NCBI GenBank assembly: GCA_965277695.1
Contig: CBDIDQ010000025.1
Coordinates: forward strand, 1 to 64,000
DNA: 64,000 nt
Direction: 5' to 3'
DNA from: JABSOG01 sp965277695
GTDB taxonomy: Bacteria; Pseudomonadota; Gammaproteobacteria; Enterobacterales; Alteromonadaceae
This document shows, piece after piece, positions 63,005 to 64,000 of this stretch. Position 1 is the stretch's first letter. Each line of letters starts with the position of its first letter. Under the pieces are notes generated by a model. The model did not search any database and was not told the DNA's origin. It saw only the letters and a program-made list of their open reading frames with translations. The position numbers were made by a program, and so were the translations under genes.

Positions 63005-64000
63005 AACACCAGTTTCTATGACAATCAAGGCAACCTCAAAACGCTCAACGCGGTCAACACCGTCCAAACCTACACCTACAACAGCGCGGATTTACTGACC
63101 ACTGAAAACCTCGCCGTTGACGGCAGAAACTTCAAACTCACCTACGGTTACACCAGCACTGGCGCACTCGACAGCCTGACCTTTCCCGGCGATGAAAAGC
63201 TCACCTTCGCCCCGAATGCCTTTGGTGAACCGACCACCGCAGGCACCTACGCCACCGCCGCTAAATACCACCCGGCAGGTCAGCTGAAAAGCTTCAACTA
63301 TGGCAATGGCTTTGTCCACAATATGACCCTCAACAGTCGCCAACTGCCCTCAGCCATGAGTGATATTCGCAGCGGTGTCAAAGCGATTGATCAAACTTAC
63401 AACTACGACAATCAAGGCAATATCAGCGCCCTGACAGACAAGCAAAACAGCGCGTTCAGCCTCAGCAACATGACCTACGATGGCCTCGACCGACTCACCG
63501 CCATCACTAGCCGATGGGGCACCAATATTGCCCACGTAGGTAGTATCAGCTATGACAAAACCGGTAACATCACCAAATATAATGTCGGCAAAACCAACCT
63601 AACCTATACCCACACAAACAACCGCGTCGATAAAATCAAAAACAGCACAGGCGCTGAGGCTTACAGTTTCGCCTACGACAGCCGAGGTAATGTCACCAAC
63701 AACAAGCTACGCACGTTCAGTTTCAACCGCGCCAACCAACTCGATTGCTCGGCGCTGACCCACCAAAGCGCCTGTGCCACCGGCACCAATCGTTACATCT
63801 ACGATGGTTTCAACCGCCGCGTCAAAACCACTGATGCAACGGGCATCAGCTACTCGATGTACAGCCAAGACGGCACACTACTGTTCAAACACAAAGACGG
63901 ATTTGACACCAACTACATCTACCTCGGCAAAAAGCTCATCGCCCGCTCAGAAGACGCCTTTGCGCCACAAACCTCAGGCAGCAGCCGTCAACATAATTTG
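63005..64000 (+). pseudogene. Duplicated rhs core fragment (runs off the right edge)
   Basis: From 63017 (YDNQGNLKTLNAV) the sequence repeats 60382-61366 almost base for base; changes such as KNFTLS to RNFKLT and GSEK to GDEK show it is a diverged copy, not an assembly echo. The frame has no start codon of its own and opens after a stop near 62924. It should lead to another closing motif and another tip beyond the window. It is the usual form of a displaced, orphan rhs tip. Confidence 0.7.

Overview
The window looks like chromosomal DNA of a moderately AT-rich, probably marine gammaproteobacterium. Supporting this are hslR-hslO, pmbA next to yjgA/darP, mgtE, FdxA, a TRAP transporter, TonB and RND systems, and an M36 protease with a GlyGly-CTERM tail. 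The arginine genes are of the Xanthomonas type. I cannot name the genus; Kangiella/Aliikangiella-like or Alteromonadales-like lineages would fit. No rRNA, tRNA, CRISPR array, prophage or complete insertion sequence was seen.

Layout. 1-2.3 kb: the start of a secreted protein leaving the window on the left, then a four-helix membrane protein with a GAF-like tail. 2.3-4.2 kb: methionine salvage mtnB-mtnC-mtnD (minus strand), divergent from a dctP-dctQ-dctM TRAP transporter (4.35-7.2 kb), with MetJ-box-like sequence between. 7.2-11.2 kb is accessory: a 22-bp repeat array, an AAA/DUF4143 ATPase, a PIN-toxin locus broken by a 172-bp MITE with 8-bp target duplications, a second membrane/GAF-like protein split at a G7 run, and a REP-transposase remnant. 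11.2-21.9 kb: FdxA, a FAD oxidoreductase, an M23 peptidase, two sensory clusters and a redoxin.

22.2-30 kb: an arginine operon argF'-argG-argE'-argB(NAGK-NAGS)-argC-argH running on the minus strand through N-acetylcitrulline. Its leader encodes a 52-residue peptide with an Arg-Arg-Arg run followed by an intrinsic terminator and a plausible antiterminator, i.e. a candidate arginine attenuator. A nested repeat element sits between argB and argC. 30-41 kb: TonB receptor, orphan type II thioesterase, large Ig-repeat lipoprotein, DarP, PmbA, MgtE. 40.7-47 kb: a His-rich periplasmic protein and czcCBA metal efflux. 47-53 kb: VapBC, Uma2-family protein, and a MarR regulator that probably controls a LolA-like/porin gene pair through a shared 16-bp operator, then hslO and hslR.

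53.6-64 kb: the secreted M36 metalloprotease, then an rhs locus. The rhs gene is broken into three frames and carries an AT-rich toxin tip with an overlapping immunity gene, a frameshifted small ORF and a duplicated rhs core fragment that runs off the right edge. Small tandem duplications of 12 bp inside genes, and short palindromic repeats between genes, recur through the whole window.
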